Positions 1 through 12,640 of a DNA stretch of 64,000 nt are shown one piece after another. Each line of letters begins with the position of its first letter. Positions within the stretch are counted from its first letter, which is position 1. The DNA is taken from positions 26,239,133 to 26,303,132 of the forward strand of contig NC_092346.1 in assembly GCF_963676685.1 (NCBI RefSeq). The letters are read 5' to 3'. Below the pieces are notes generated by a model, which made no database searches, was not told the origin of the DNA, and was given only the letters and a program-made list of their open reading frames with translations. Source of the DNA: Mytilus edulis. Lineage: Eukaryota; Mollusca; Bivalvia; Mytilida; Mytilidae. Both the position numbers and the translations under genes were made by a program.

Positions 1-1905
1 GTCATTGTTTTGGTTAAAAAAATAACGACCATCTTTTTAAAAAAAAATTTGCAATTCAGCATTGGAAAATAATCTTGGGACTCTAACAGTTTTAATATTT
101 CAAGCTACTTTTCATGCATAATTCTAATCAAATATAAAGTTGTTTCCCACATGTTGAGACAATTTCCTGGTTTGAAATGGAAATAAAAAAAGAAGACAAA
201 AAGTAAATTCTTTAAATCCCAAAAGCTTTGATGCCATAGAAACTTGAGGAATGTAATTTTTTTTAATTTTCTAAAAATTAATTGCTTTAGTGCATTAATA
301 ACAGCTGTTCTGATGAGTATATTAATAGTTCAATTTTTTTTAACATTACTTAATACTGTGTAAAATGTTCATGCAAATTTAGAATGCAGGAGTATTACAT
401 TTATCATATCTATTAAATCTTTGAAATGTATTTCTCCAGCAATACAACATAAAGCCATTATTGAATAATAGAAATTTAATATCAAATTAACATATCCCCA
501 ATGAAATGAAATGGTGTACACATTATGATTAATTATCAAACACCCAGTAAAAAAGACTTATATCTATCATCTAATTAGCCATTACGGTTTTTGTTCTTCT
601 GCATAATCAAATTCATAACAAAGAAACCTCCAATGGTAGTTTTGCAGGATAAAACACAACATGTATTTTATCATTCATTATTTAAGAATTAAAAAAAAAG
701 GTTTATAAATTATTCTTTAACATCCAAAATTCGAAGATAAACAAATAACAGATCCATGAAAATTGGATGTTTTTCATGCTGTAAAATTTTCATAATATTA
801 AATGAAACATACATCTTCCCTAACAGAACTTTCAGATTTGATCAAAAAGAACTTTTAAGAACTTTTATTTCATCAATTAAATTTTACAAAAAATTAGCAT
901 CTGACTTTAAGAACTTCTATATTTGATCGACAAAATTTTATGAAACTTTGGCATACGACTTGAACTTTTATATTTGATTGACTATATTTTAAAAAAAAAA
1001 GGGCATATGACTTTAAGAACTTTTATCTTTTGACAACTAAATTTAGTAATACTTTGGAATTTGACTAGGAACTTAAGCAAATATGCCAATCCCTTGTCAT
1101 TGCCTCAATATAGGTGCAACATCACTAATTTGGGCCGGGCTAGAAAGCACATACCAGAAAGTAATACATATCTAACACAAAATAGTCCCTACGCATGAGT
1201 GTAACTTTCTAAACATGTAGAATATATATGTTTTTTTTTGGTATCAAATGAGAGCTGAATGACTGGTGATCATTGTAGAACACTTTTTGACTCATAATTT
1301 TGGATATTTAAAAAACTGCACCAAATTTTAAAAAGAAGGTACATTTTGCCTGTTTGTCATGTGTAGGTATATCCGAAATTATGGGAATCAGTTCTTTCTT
1401 ATATGCCATTAAAGGTATGTTGATTTTTTCAGTACAAGGCACTGTAAAGTGTAGCTTTGACATGCAATGAATGTCACTTTATTTGAACTTAAAATGAAAA
1501 AGCTGGGTCTGCTTGAAATAGAGGAATTTAATATAGAAAGCAAAGGGGCCATGAATTAGTGGTGTACTTCCTTTTCTGTCGGTGGGGCTTAAATTAATCA
1601 TAAATTAATTTTCTAGATGTCAGTAATATGTTAATTTTATGTTAGTAGCTATATATTTTTCATAAAATAACCACAAAGACTCGTTAAAAAACAACTGCAA
1701 GCTCATGGAACATTTTTGTGGTAGGGTTGGTGTATCTCAATCTCAAGATTTCGGATTAGTGTTTTTGCATTCTGTCTTTCTTTAACTTGTTGTATTCTAC
1801 AGCCCACACTAAATTTGGAATGCTTGTCAAAATTCTTTAAAGCCTAGTTGATCCATTTATTTAAAACAACCCTGTTACCATAAGAGTTGATACACTGTCT
1901 CTCAA
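1..1905. other. AT-rich non-coding DNA downstream of the last ERMARD exon seen
   Basis: No open frame of useful length and no convincing splice-bounded coding segment was found on either strand. ERMARD should need roughly 200 or more further residues, so this stretch is probably ERMARD intron with the remaining exons lying beyond the window start. A small exon here could have been missed by eye. Confidence 0.4.
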
Positions 1906-2130
1906 GTGGGTCTCATTGGGGTCTAAGCATGACGCAGGATTGCTGATTTTTTGTAAGCGTGACACGTGAAAGTCAAATTATTGTGTCGTGAAAACGGGAA
2001 ATGAGGTCTTGCGGGATCCGGGAAATGATAAAAAAATTGAGAATTGCTTATGTACATAGTGTAAGCGGGATACAGGAATCTGACAATACAGTAAGTGGGA
2101 TCCGAGATCAGAACCCCCCATTGAGACCCC
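1906..2130. repeat. MITE-like element with inverted ends
   Basis: The left end reads GTGGGTCTCATTGGGG (1906-1921). The right end CCCCCATTGAGACCCC (2115-2130) is its imperfect inverse. The interior is GC-richer than its surroundings and holds related motifs such as 'aagcgggatacagg' and 'taagtgggatccga'. No transposase is encoded. I recall similar sequence as dispersed in mussel genomes, but have not checked this. The 60-residue open frame inside is not a gene. Confidence 0.55.
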
Positions 2131-2350
2131 TCTCAATCATTACCTCTGATCTAAGGTGTAAGTATATTCTATATGTTTATTAAATTGTCCTGCAATCTTT
2201 GTTACTTCCTTGATCTAAAAAAAATAAATAAGTGCATACAGATAATATACTTATATCATGAATATATAGTATTATTTGTATGTAGTGATTCCTCATATTA
2301 CATTTATTAAATATTATATATCTCTCAGCAGCTCAAATACAGCAATAACT

Positions 2351-2530
2351 AAAAGACGACATCAAAAGTTCAATGTAGGATAAAAAACTTAATTGATATA
2401 GTTTTTTCTCTGACCACCTACCCCCTCTTGGCTTTTGCACCATTTTTGACCCATCACCCATCCTCCCCCACCCCAAAACTATTTGAATTAAGTTTTTTAT
2501 CCTTCTTTGAATTTTTGATGTCATCCCTAA
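2351..2530. repeat. MITE-like element, 'gacatcaaaa' family, copy 1
   Basis: The left arm 'gacgacatcaaaagttcaat' with 'ggataaaaaacttaatt' is repeated inverted at 2481-2528 ('aattaagttttttatcc', 'gaatttttgatgtcat'). A second copy of the family lies at 23,064-23,325. It is non-coding; the 90-residue reverse open frame crossing it is spurious. Confidence 0.65.
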
Positions 2531-3025
2531 TGTGTTTAATATTTTTATGCAATGATCGATAAACATAGCATTCTCAACAATGCCTGCTAAGAATGATTCT
2601 GACAACAGAAATAGGAATGTTACACATCATTTTATAGATAACTTAATATAAATTTAAGACATAACAAGTTTCAGTAGATTAATCCCTGCGGAAACAAAGC
2701 GATTTGGTATTTTGTGTTATATTACATAAGGTATAATATGGTGTTGTTTTTTTTTCGAGAGGACATGTGAAAGAAATAGAAAAACAGGTCCTGATTTTTT
2801 TAGACAAACTCTTTATAATCTTCAGAATTTCACAGACCAAAAAAATCCTTTTTATCTTTACTAAAGTTTGTTTACCAATAACATATGAAATATATCTTAG
2901 TATGTTGGTTGTAAGAAGTCCTTAAAACCTTATTTCCCCTCTTTTGTTTAGAATAAGTATTTTTACAAAAAATTACTAGCAAACTTACATACTTACAATA
3001 GTTTTTTAAAATAAAAATTTCCTAC

Positions 3026-6000
3026 CTTTGATTTTACTAATGATACTGGGTGAAACAAGGCCTCATACTGATTTACCCAAGATGCAATTCTCTTTAGCCA
3101 GGGCTAAAATAATAAAAGGCAAAAATCACATGTATCAATAGATCCTACATTCTGTGTATGTGATTTTGCAGAGGTATTTAATAGTTGTCAACAATATAAA
3201 TACTTTTTATCCATTTGAAGAAAAATCGAATAATTTAAACATTCGTCATTTTTTCTAGTAATTTATACTGCACGAGGTAACAAATTTTGTAATAAGGAAA
3301 CACCAAAGATTAAAAAGTTGCATACAAAGTTACTCAAATGAACTATTAAATTATTTTTTCAAAATACAAAAAATAGCACATGGTTCCATGATGTACTGGT
3401 ACAAAACATATATTAACCTTTTTACAACAGTCATCTGCAGGCTGGTACTTTGATGTTATGTGTACTGTTACTATGACAACAGCAGTACATAGTGACTTGG
3501 GAAAAGTAAAAACATCTGCTTCACCATGACTTAGTCTATCTCGTATACGTGGTCCACTTGGATATGTTAGCAAATCCATTAATATTTCCTGATAATAAAA
3601 CAAAAAGCATTTGAAGTGGAATTCAGTTGAAATTCAATGTTTTATAGGTATTATGAATTTCATTCAATGTTGCCTTTGCGAAAAAGAGATTCTATTTAGA
3701 ATTCTTAAGGTGGTACCCAACACTTTCTCTAAAATTAATTTGGCTCGTTTAATTTTCATAAAATTTTGACAAAGTATTTACTTTGACCCTTTAACAAAAA
3801 TATAAAAAATTCAAAAAATTTGAACCAAGCGTTTTATCAGAAAAATTACACTGGTTATATAGCAGTTTGACAAACACTAATTTTGATCATTGAGAAGCTT
3901 TATATTGCCTTCACAAGGCAACGTAATTAAAACGTTTAGCTGATATTACAGAGTTATCTCCCTGTAGTGTTAGGTACCACCTTAATTGCAATTTTCTCTC
4001 TCTCCTTCTCTCTCACAGCTGCTAGGGAGAGAAATTAGATCACTGTTCAAGATTCATATTATTATAATCATATTGTGCAATGCAAATTATTTTCCACTGA
4101 GGTATAGGGGGATGGTTGAGATCTCACACAACATGTTTAACCCTACCACATTTTTGCACCTGTCCCAAGTTAGGAGCCTTTGGCCTTTGTTAGTCTGATT
4201 TTAGTTCATTTATATATTCAAGAGTTAAGTATGATGTCCGTTATCCCTGAACTAGTACACTTTTTTGTTTAGAGGCCAGCTAAAGCACCCTTCCAGGTTC
4301 AGGATATTCTTGCTATGTTGGTTGACCCATTGGTGGTCTTTGGCTGTTTTCTGTTTTTAGGCTGGGTTGTTGACACATTCCCCATTGCCATTCTCAATTT
4401 TATGAAGCCCATATCAAAGTATTTTCTCATGGGCACTGTCCATGGTTGATCTTAAGTATGTAGAATGTTTGTACACTTAGTGTTTTAATGTTTTTAGGCA
4501 GTTCAGAAGGCAAATTTGGTTTACAAATGAACATATGTTTATAAAGCTTTTTTTAGACCATATATAAAAGAAGATGTGGTATGATTGCCAATGAGACAAC
4601 TATCCACAAAAGACCAAAATGACACAGACATTAACAACTATAGGTCACCATATGGCCTTCAACAATGAGCAAATCCCATACCGCATGTCTAGTTCATACT
4701 GAATGGAGAAAATTGTACAGAGTAAAGTCAGAAATGCAGTGTTCAGTTCAGTGTTTGATATTTAGAATTAGATAAACTAACCATAATAGACTCTCCAATC
4801 TCAGATGGCAGCTTATTTTCTACATTTTCTGTGACATATTGATCAAGAATCTATCAATAAAAATAAAAGTCATTCAGCATTCATTTATTCATTAAAAATG
4901 TAAAAAGTCTTGTTTAACATTTGCTGTAATATTGCCTGTAAAAAAGTTTAATCTGTTTTCAAACCACAAAATTAAGATAAAATACCAGAAAATAATCTGA
5001 GCTCTTCAGCTTATATCCATTTGGGCCTTTAAAATCTTAGTAACTGCTCATCACACATTAATTTGGAAAATTGGTAATGGATTCATTTGTACTTTCATTT
5101 GTTGTAAGATGAACAATATCCAAATATGAGATTCTTTAATTCTATCTGTAATGCACTTTTCTATTGTTCTAAACAACTGCAACATTTCACATCTGGTCCG
5201 AGTACACAGTTTTTCGTAGTGCATTTCTTTTAGACAATAAATGGAAATGAAAAAAAATCCAACCTGCGCTTTCTTAATAATATTTTTACAGTGTTATGTA
5301 CTACTTTTGGGACAAATTATATCAAAACTATAGAAAACTTCATCAGCTCTAACTCAAAATATGGACAATTTTATGTTCAGGGGATCTTAAAATCTTTTGA
5401 CAGCTTCCAGGATACTTATTTTTAAACTTTTTCAGCTGGACCAAATCACTACTTTACTTATATTTGAGGTATAAAACATAAATAAATAAATTTGAAAGGG
5501 GTATAAAACAGATTGGCAAGTAACACACTGTCCACACTAGGGACTATATTCGTGGACAACGAAAATCAAGGGACGATAACTGTGTACTCGGACCATCTGA
5601 TACTAAATAGTAATGTGGAATCTGTTAAGCAATGGGAGATAACTCAATGTTTTTTTGTTTTTTTCCCCATTTTACATATCATGTACTTTCTAATGTTGAA
5701 AGGACAGCAGTATTTGACATCTGATAGTAAATAATAAATCCATCAGTATAATCTATTAAGATAGGGAAGATTACACAATAAACATGTAATTTGAAAATAA
5801 AACAAAACCTTTAAATAAGTTTGATAGCCTACCTCATCAAGAGTAGTATATAATGTTGTTGCCTGAAAGAGCAAAGTAAATTTCATCTATTAAATACAAA
5901 TAATAAAATAAAACAATGATTAGGGTTTTTAAAAAAAAGATTACTAATGATAAAGACAATACATAAATATCAATTTCCTTTAATTTATAATCTGGTTTAA

Positions 6001-9000
6001 AAAGCTGATACCGATGGGCAAAATTCCCATATTTGTTTAATTTTACACAAAAATAAAAAATTGTCAGGTTCTGTCAGATCCCTAATCATAACATAAATCT
6101 TATTAGATCATTCCATGTAAATGTAAATTGTAATCCTTTTTGATGTGTAAGAAATAGCAAAGACTCCATGGTTCTGTTTTTGAAATTAAAAATTCAAATA
6201 TTTTGGCATAAATGAATAAAAAAAACAAAAAAAACTCAGACTGAGTGAAATATTTAACAATGATACTAACCTCAGCTGTAATGGTTCTCCCTGGACAATT
6301 GTTTACAATAGAAAACTGACATCTAAGGGCATGTTCTAACAAAGGTAACAGCAAAACCATAGCCAGGCCTGGTTTATCAGTGTTATACAAGTCTATGCAG
6401 TGGTTCCAAAGTGTTAGTTGGTATTTAGGTATGAAGCTACTGGTTTGCATTAATATCTTCATCTCTTCTGACGTCATGTCATTTATATCTGATTCAATAA
6501 AACAAGAAATCAAAAGTTATATATCTGTGGTAATATTAACTGATCAACTTTGGTTAAAACAAGCTCTTAGAAATTATGAAATAAAAAAGAATAGACAACT
6601 TTCGAGTTCGATGCATTTCCGTCAAGAACTCTGGTTTTAGTGAACATCATCCGTGCGTTTCGGGGTATCGTCATTTCCGTTCCTATGTTGAGCTAGTAGT
6701 TTGAAAACTATAATGCTATATTGTACAAATTATTCGGCAAATTAAATTCTTCTAATTGACAATCAGCACTGCTGTCATTAGTGAATTGTGATTAGGTTCT
6801 TACGAAAAACAAACATTATTTCTAGTTTATCCTGCACAATGACGATTACTAAAAACTTGATGAATGTTAAAAGTGCAGGGATACAGGCAATCCCCTCTAT
6901 CTGGTAAATGACGTAATTAAGGCGCGCATAATTGACGAGTTTTTCCTGGTGACGGATGAACTTGAAAGTGGTCTATAAACCGGCTGTAAGAAAATTTAAA
7001 AGCATCCAGAGTCAAACATAATAAAGAGGTCAAATATGTTCAGCTAGAAGTTGTCTTGGCATGTGCCTTTCTTTTTTTCCCATACAGTATACTTCTACAC
7101 TTTGAACCTCAATTCAAAGGTCATAGGAGGAGGATAATATAAAGGTTTAGATGAATCTTGTCTTGGTTTAAATGAATACCTGGCAATATCTCTGCATACT
7201 GACTGTCTTGATGAAATATTATTGGTGATCTATGAGGAATATCTCCTTGTAAATACTGATCCAGACTTGGTAAAACTATTAACAGAAAACATGTGTATCT
7301 GAAAAAATAAAAATAAGTCCATGTTCTTTAAATTAAGAAATAGGTGTGGTAAAGTCCTTATGTTGTCTTGCAACTGATGATGAATGGCTGTTTCATATCC
7401 AGAAAAAAATTACTTGCATATTCAGGACAAGGATATGTTAATGTGGTAAGAATAGAAACGCTGCTTTTTTGCTAAAAAGTCAAGGTAAGCTTGATTTTTA
7501 ACGTGCTTCTTCACAATGTAACACTCTGAAATTATTATTCTGATTCTGAGCCCAGCAGTCTTTGCTCTTTCTCCTAAAATACTGTTTATTAGTTGATAAG
7601 CAGCAAAAAATATTTTTCCAGTCTTTGGTTTGACCCATTCAGGGGATTTATACATTCCATTTCAAAAATGATAAATAAAATAATTGAATAACAAGAATGT
7701 GTCCAAAATACATGGATGCCCCACTCGCATTATCATTTTCCATGTTCAATGGACCGTGAAATTAGGTAAAAGATCTAATTTGGCCTTAAAAGTAAAAAGA
7801 TCAACCAAAAGGGAACATGTGTATTAAGTTTCAAGTTGATTGGACTTTAACTTCATCGAAAACTACCTTGACCAAAAACTTTAACCTGAAACTTACACTT
7901 TTAATTTCTATGTTCAGTGGACCATGAAAATGGGGTCAAAAGTCTAATTTGGTTTTAAAATAAGAAAGATCATATTACATGTATAAGGAACATGTGTACT
8001 AAGTTTCAAGTTGATTGGACTTCAGGTTCATCAAAAACTACCTTGACCAAAAACTTTAACCTGAAACTAGCACTTTTAATTTCTATGTTCAGTGGACCAT
8101 GAAAATGGGGTCAAAAGTTTAATTTGGATTTAAAATAAGAAAGATCATATCATAAGGAACATGTGTACTAAGTTTGAAGTTTATTGGACTTCCGCTTCAT
8201 CAAAAACTACCTTGACCAAAAACTTTAACCTGAAGTTGGACGAACAGACAGACGGACGAACGAATGAACGGACAAAAAGACGGAAGGACGCATAGACCAG
8301 AAAACATAATGCCCCTCTACTATTGTAGGTGGGGCGTAAAAATAAATGTAAATGTAAATTGCAAATATACAAGGAAATTAATGAAAAAATATAAATGCAA
8401 GTTTACATAAATGATTATTTTGCGCAGGTGGTAATCACATCAGACCTTTTCTAATTATAAAATTATCAAATAATTTGCACCTTTTATAAAAAAAAACTTA
8501 CATAAAGATTTAAACATTTGCTGAAATCATCATACAGGTATATCCATTATCTAGTTAAATATTTTTTGATCATACATTCATTCTAGTATTCATTTGGAAG
8601 AAACATTACTGAGAAGAATTAGGAGAAAGGGCTTTTTCCAGAATTTATTAAATGGGGGCATAGAAATACACTTTTATTAAAATTTGATGGGTGGTGGTTA
8701 TTCAAGGCAGATAGTGAAAACCTTTATTTGAAATAATCAATTAAAGTTTAGGGGAGGGGAGGGGAGAGGAGGGGTGGCGAGGAGAGGTTAAATAAAAAAT
8801 GTCTATCCATCCCATATAAACTTAAGTTTTACTAACTGAAAAAAAGATTTAAATCTGATTTAAGAAAAAAATGTGAGTATTGTTACAACTTGCCTTTTTG
8901 AAATTTCCTGTTCTGTAGGAAATCCATGCCAAATAACATTCCTTAGATTCAATGAAATAGGTGGACCAATAACAGCTCTTAAAACTTGAACCTGAAAAAA

Positions 9001-11784
9001 AGTAACACAAAATTGCCATAACCATTTTTTTTCAATCAATTGTTTTTTTAAATATTTTTTTTATAAAAACATCTTTCCTTGAATTTTTTTACACTGAGGC
9101 TACTTTTAAAGAAAAAAAAATGATTGTCTAAATAAGAGTTGAAAGCCAATTACAATAAAGCTTATATATTTAAATGAAGTTAAATCTGCATCGTAAATTT
9201 TGTATTATTCCTTCTTAATCCTGATGGAATATGATAAAGCAGTCATAATATAGAATATTTTATTTTTAATATTTACATAAGAGTTAAATTTTTGTCTTGC
9301 AAAATAAATAAAATTGAGGCATACAATCTTCCAGGAAGGGAAACTCTCAATATCATTTTTATATTCTAACCTAAAGAGACTCAAAACAAACAATACTTAC
9401 AACAGTAGGCCCAAAGATTTTCTTTAGTGTTGAAGATGATAGAATATCTTTTAACATAGAAGGACAAATGGTATTCTCTAACAAATACACCTGTAATTAA
9501 ATGTTTATTACATGATTTGTGTATTTATTTATACTTGCACTAGAAACCAAGGGAGAAAACCCTATTACAGCAAATTCCATTGAGTGTGAAGCCAAAGGTA
9601 ATATCTTTGGTTAGCTTGCTTGTTAGCTGAACCGTGAAGTCATTGTTAGGTTAGGTAAATTACCCTACTTTAAAAATAGACTAGTCTGACAGAAAACCAA
9701 TCGATCTGTTTGTTGGACTATGCTACTTTGAAAGGAGGGTAGTATACCTTACCTTATAAAGACTTCACGGTTCAGCTAACAAGCAAGCTAACCAAAGATA
9801 TTACCTTTGGCTACACACTCAATGGAATCTGCTGTAAAATTAAATCAAAAGGCACCTATTACAGAGTTTACATGCTCTTTACAGACATGGAGCTGACATG
9901 GTACTTATAGGGTGATCTTATAACAAGTTGTCTTCTGTAATGTTGAATACTGCACTTACATCTTTAAGTGGTCTGTCTAGACATGGGGCAGCCAGTGTGA
10001 TCTTATCACAAGTTGACTATTTGAAAGGTAAACCAGAATATAAGACAAATTATATTTTGTGACATACAATTAGATGACGAACATTTCATTCTTTTCCCTG
10101 ATGAACAAAAAAAACTTGATTATACATGTCTGTACGTCTTTTTATAGACATGGGGCAGGTAGGTTGGCCTTTAAACAGGTTGACTGATGTGCTTAAACCT
10201 CCAAGCACTCTTTATAAACATTGGACACAAAGGGAGGTCTTACAACAGGTTGACTTCTGTACCTACTGTTGCCTCTCTTAAGTGGTCTCTTAAAACAGGT
10301 TTCCGTTTGACTGTAATTTGGTCTATAGTAGGTTTATAAATACTCTAAGGTTGACAACTGTACTTACATCTCCAAGTGCTCTTTCTAGACAAGAAGTAAC
10401 CAGTAGAAGAGCTAAATAATTGTCTGTTAACTTGTCAGTCTTAAGTAGCCTGAAACATTCTTTGATGACCTACAAGTTAAAAGAGTAAAAATGCAGAATA
10501 GCAATAATTTTGCATAAATTTGCAACAATTTGCAATGTGTGAAATTTAGCAATAAATTCTTTTATTTTTTTGTTTGTACATCCATATTTCAAAGGAGATT
10601 CTCATGTATCATGGTGTTTAATATATGTTCAACCTCATATGCAGGATCATAATATAGATGATTTAAGGTGAGAATTTGCTGTTCTTTGGCTGCTTACAAC
10701 TGGTACATTTTTATTGTTCATTTCATACAAATCTATTTTCTAAAAATATCTTTTAATGTAATGGTATGTCTTCTTTGTTTATAAATTCTGCTCCAATATT
10801 GAGACTTTAATATTATCTTTATGTTTTATTCAGTATATGGAAACTTTACAAATTAGTTTTTACAAATCCTTAACAAATTGGTAGTGGTTAAAAAGCATAA
10901 ATTTCATTTTCTTTTTTGGTTGGAAAGGCTGAAAACCAACTATGATTCAATTATATATATATATTTTTTTAAACTAAAAGAAACAGGATATAAACATTGT
11001 TGGTCCTTTTTAGAGATCTTACAATAGTTCTGACTTGTTTCATCACAAATTACAATACCTGTTCTTGACATGTCCAAGAAATAAGGTCACTGAAATGATG
11101 CAAAAGGTCATCTACTGTCATTTCTTGAACACAATGTTCACATTCTTTAAAAAGAAAGCCAAGTCCAAAAATACACTTTTCAAAATAATCATCGCTGTTT
11201 GTATCTTCTAAACATTCATCTGTAGGAAAATACAATATTTTTTTTATTTTTTTTTCAAATATTTTCTACTGTCATCACCTGAAACACATTAGGCATACAA
11301 ACATATGAGAGGTACAATGTACCTACATGGAAATTAGATACTAGATTTGACTTTAGAATGTAATGAGGAGCAGACTCATAAACACATTTTAGGATGCCTT
11401 ATCTTTCTCTCCTCTTTTATCAAGGTATAATAAATTTATCAAGGTATAATAAAGAAAAAATGAAAAGTATTTTTTTAAATAATTTATTTGCATGCTTTTG
11501 ACAGTAAAGTTAAACATGAATTTATAAATGTTCCCTGCAATTTTTTTTACCTTTTTCATTCAAATATATTCACAAAATAGGCACCATAAAAAGTTATGTC
11601 CTACATCAATAAACTTTATTCATTGTAGTTGATAAATACCTGGTAAAACCTGTCTTAACATATCCCAACATATAATCTTGGATGAAGACAAGAAACTAAC
11701 AGGGCTTGATTCATTATGAACCCCAACCTCTGTTATCAACCTCCTGACCTTTGGAGACAATGCAGTCAGCAACAACTCAGCCAT
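3026..11784 (-). CDS. ERMARD: ERMARD, ER membrane-associated RNA degradation protein (3'-incomplete in window)
   Basis: Eleven exons, transcribed right to left: 11784-11640, 11219-11059, 10469-10368, 9490-9401, 8991-8894, 7298-7180, 6488-6271, 5862-5833, 4850-4782, 3588-3418 and 3103-3026. All junctions keep phase and give 427 codons without a stop. The start ATG (11784-11782) directly follows an AG. Recognition rests on conserved blocks in the right order: '[10 protein letters not shown]' (exon 3), '[16 protein letters not shown]' (exon 5), '[20 protein letters not shown]' with 'TITAE' (exon 7), '[10 protein letters not shown]' (exon 8), '[10 protein letters not shown]' (exon 9), '[12 protein letters not shown]' (exon 10) and '[10 protein letters not shown]' (exon 11). 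The family (about 680 residues in human) is an ER membrane protein implicated in RNA degradation, with transmembrane segments near the C-terminus. That part is absent here and presumably lies beyond position 1. Exon 5 uses a GC donor. Introns carry several MITE-like insertions. Confidence 0.9.
3705..3985. repeat. MITE with TTAA target duplication in an ERMARD intron
   Basis: Ends GGTGGTACCCAACAC and GTGTTAGGTACCACC are inverse to each other and are flanked on both sides by TTAA. That is the target preference of piggyBac-type transposases. No coding capacity. The element lies between the ERMARD exons at 3418-3588 and 4782-4850. Confidence 0.7.
4268..4402 (-). repeat. Dispersed repeat, 'gggaatgtgtcaaagagac' family, reverse copy
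   Basis: 'gggttgttgacacattcccc' followed by 'attctcaattttat' is the inverse of the segment present at 26,748-26,852 and 33,025-33,122. Further reverse copies are at 24,428-24,553 and 30,863-30,925. Non-coding. Confidence 0.5.
4563..4690 (+). repeat. SINE-like repeat, 'gatgtggtatgattgccaat' family
   Basis: Contains the family signature 'gatgtggtatgattgccaat' followed by 'gagacaactatccac' and 'ccttcaacaatgagcaaat'. Other members in this window start near 13,915, 17,908, 24,190, 29,601, 31,165, 35,971, 41,878, 49,461 and 58,161, with a reverse copy at 42,941. The abundance and truncated copies suggest a short retroposon, but RNA polymerase III boxes were not verified. Confidence 0.7.
7680..8341 (-). 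repeat. 'gccccacc...gtccgtctg' family element with internal tandem units, reverse copy
   Basis: Ends in 'cccctctactattgtaggtggggc', preceded by a run of 'gacggacgaacg'-like sequence. Three internal units of about 150 bp each contain 'aagtttcaagttgattggac', 'aactaccttgaccaaaaac' and 'ttcagtggaccatgaaaatg'. Forward relatives are at 13,500-13,705 and 18,508-18,802. It lies in the ERMARD intron between exons 8894 and 7298. The 63-residue reverse frame here is a repeat artefact. Confidence 0.7.
8751..8774 (+). other. G-quadruplex-forming motif in an ERMARD intron
   Basis: Four consecutive G4 runs separated by 1, 1 and 5 bases, with further purine-only sequence to about 8789. Such a motif can form an intramolecular G-quadruplex on the plus strand, which is the template strand for ERMARD. 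Function unknown. Confidence 0.6.
9565..9838. repeat. Palindromic MITE with about 80-bp arms
   Basis: The left arm (about 9565-9643) and right arm (about 9764-9838) are almost perfect inverses. Both contain 'ccaaaggtaatatctttggt', 'tagcttgcttgttagctgaa' and 'ccgtgaagtc'. The core carries diverged inverse motifs ('ttaccctacttt', 'aaaggagggtag'). A half copy of the same family is at 41,205-41,300. It sits in the ERMARD intron just right of exon 9401-9490 and could fold in the pre-mRNA. Confidence 0.75.
9953..10330. repeat. Decayed tandem fragments resembling the end of ERMARD exon 3
   Basis: Several segments of about 60-120 bp resemble the exon 3/donor region at 10,361-10,400. The clearest is 'cacttacatctttaagtggt' then 'ctgtctagacatgg' near 9955, which keeps a donor-like GTAAGT on the minus strand. 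Others near 10,130, 10,195 and 10,265 are weaker ('tatagacatggggcag', 'aggttgac', 'taagtggtctctt'). None carries an open, splice-bounded exon. Confidence 0.4.
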
Positions 11785-12186
11785 CTAATAATTTTGAAAG
11801 AAAACACACATATATATAGAAATGAGTAGAATGGCATCAAAGTGTGAATAACAAGACATTGCATCTTATTCTACTCTCAGTTTTGTAATGCTTATGAGAT
11901 TGCTAATTTACACGCTTTTCTGTGTATCCCATGAACAGGGGATCTCAACATAATATTTTAGGTATAGATGTGCACCTGGTATGTCACCACATACAGACAA
12001 GAGAGTCAGCCATGGATAGGTTAACACAAACAATGTATTATGCACAGACATCTGAACAATATATACAGCACTAAAGCTCAGAGGTTTGTGATTTTTTGTG
12101 GGGTTCCAATAGATAGTCAACGCGGCAAATAGTAACAAACCCCTCTGACTATCATAACCACCATGCATTCTATATATCTCTGTCAA

Positions 12187-12640
12187 ACATCCAGTTCATT
12201 CATAGTACCAATTCCCCTCAAAGTCTTTCCACCATAGCCAATTTATTTTGTTCTTTACATATGATATATTGTATGCATAAATTGCTATTAAAGCTTGATA
12301 ATGGAATATTACCCATTTAACATAATCAGAACCACTTTACAAAGTATAGTCAAACTTGCAATATGGCAGAAACGACTGTAGCCAAAACATCTTGCATCGA
12401 CAAATATACAAAAAATAAAAATATAAGAAGAAAATTGACAACTCTAGTTCTTATAGCCATCATCAATAGATGTGAGAAGAATTATTAACAGATTAAAACA
12501 TAACTAACAGATCAAATAACTCAATATTTGTAAACAATCATAACACCTGGCAACTCGAATCACAAATGACAAATGTTGTGGGTTTGTCTGTAAGCAGATG
12601 AGCTGTGTGGCCATAAATAATTAAAGTGATTTCATTATGA
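12187..12640. other. Non-coding, upstream of ERMARD coding start
   Basis: AT-rich with no coding segment or repeat recognised. Presumably ERMARD 5' UTR intron, since the ATG exon at 11784 begins right after an acceptor-like AG. Confidence 0.3.

Noticed and set aside
1-3025. Remaining C-terminal ERMARD exons
   Set aside because: No splice-bounded segment matching the expected C-terminal region could be identified, so none is claimed.
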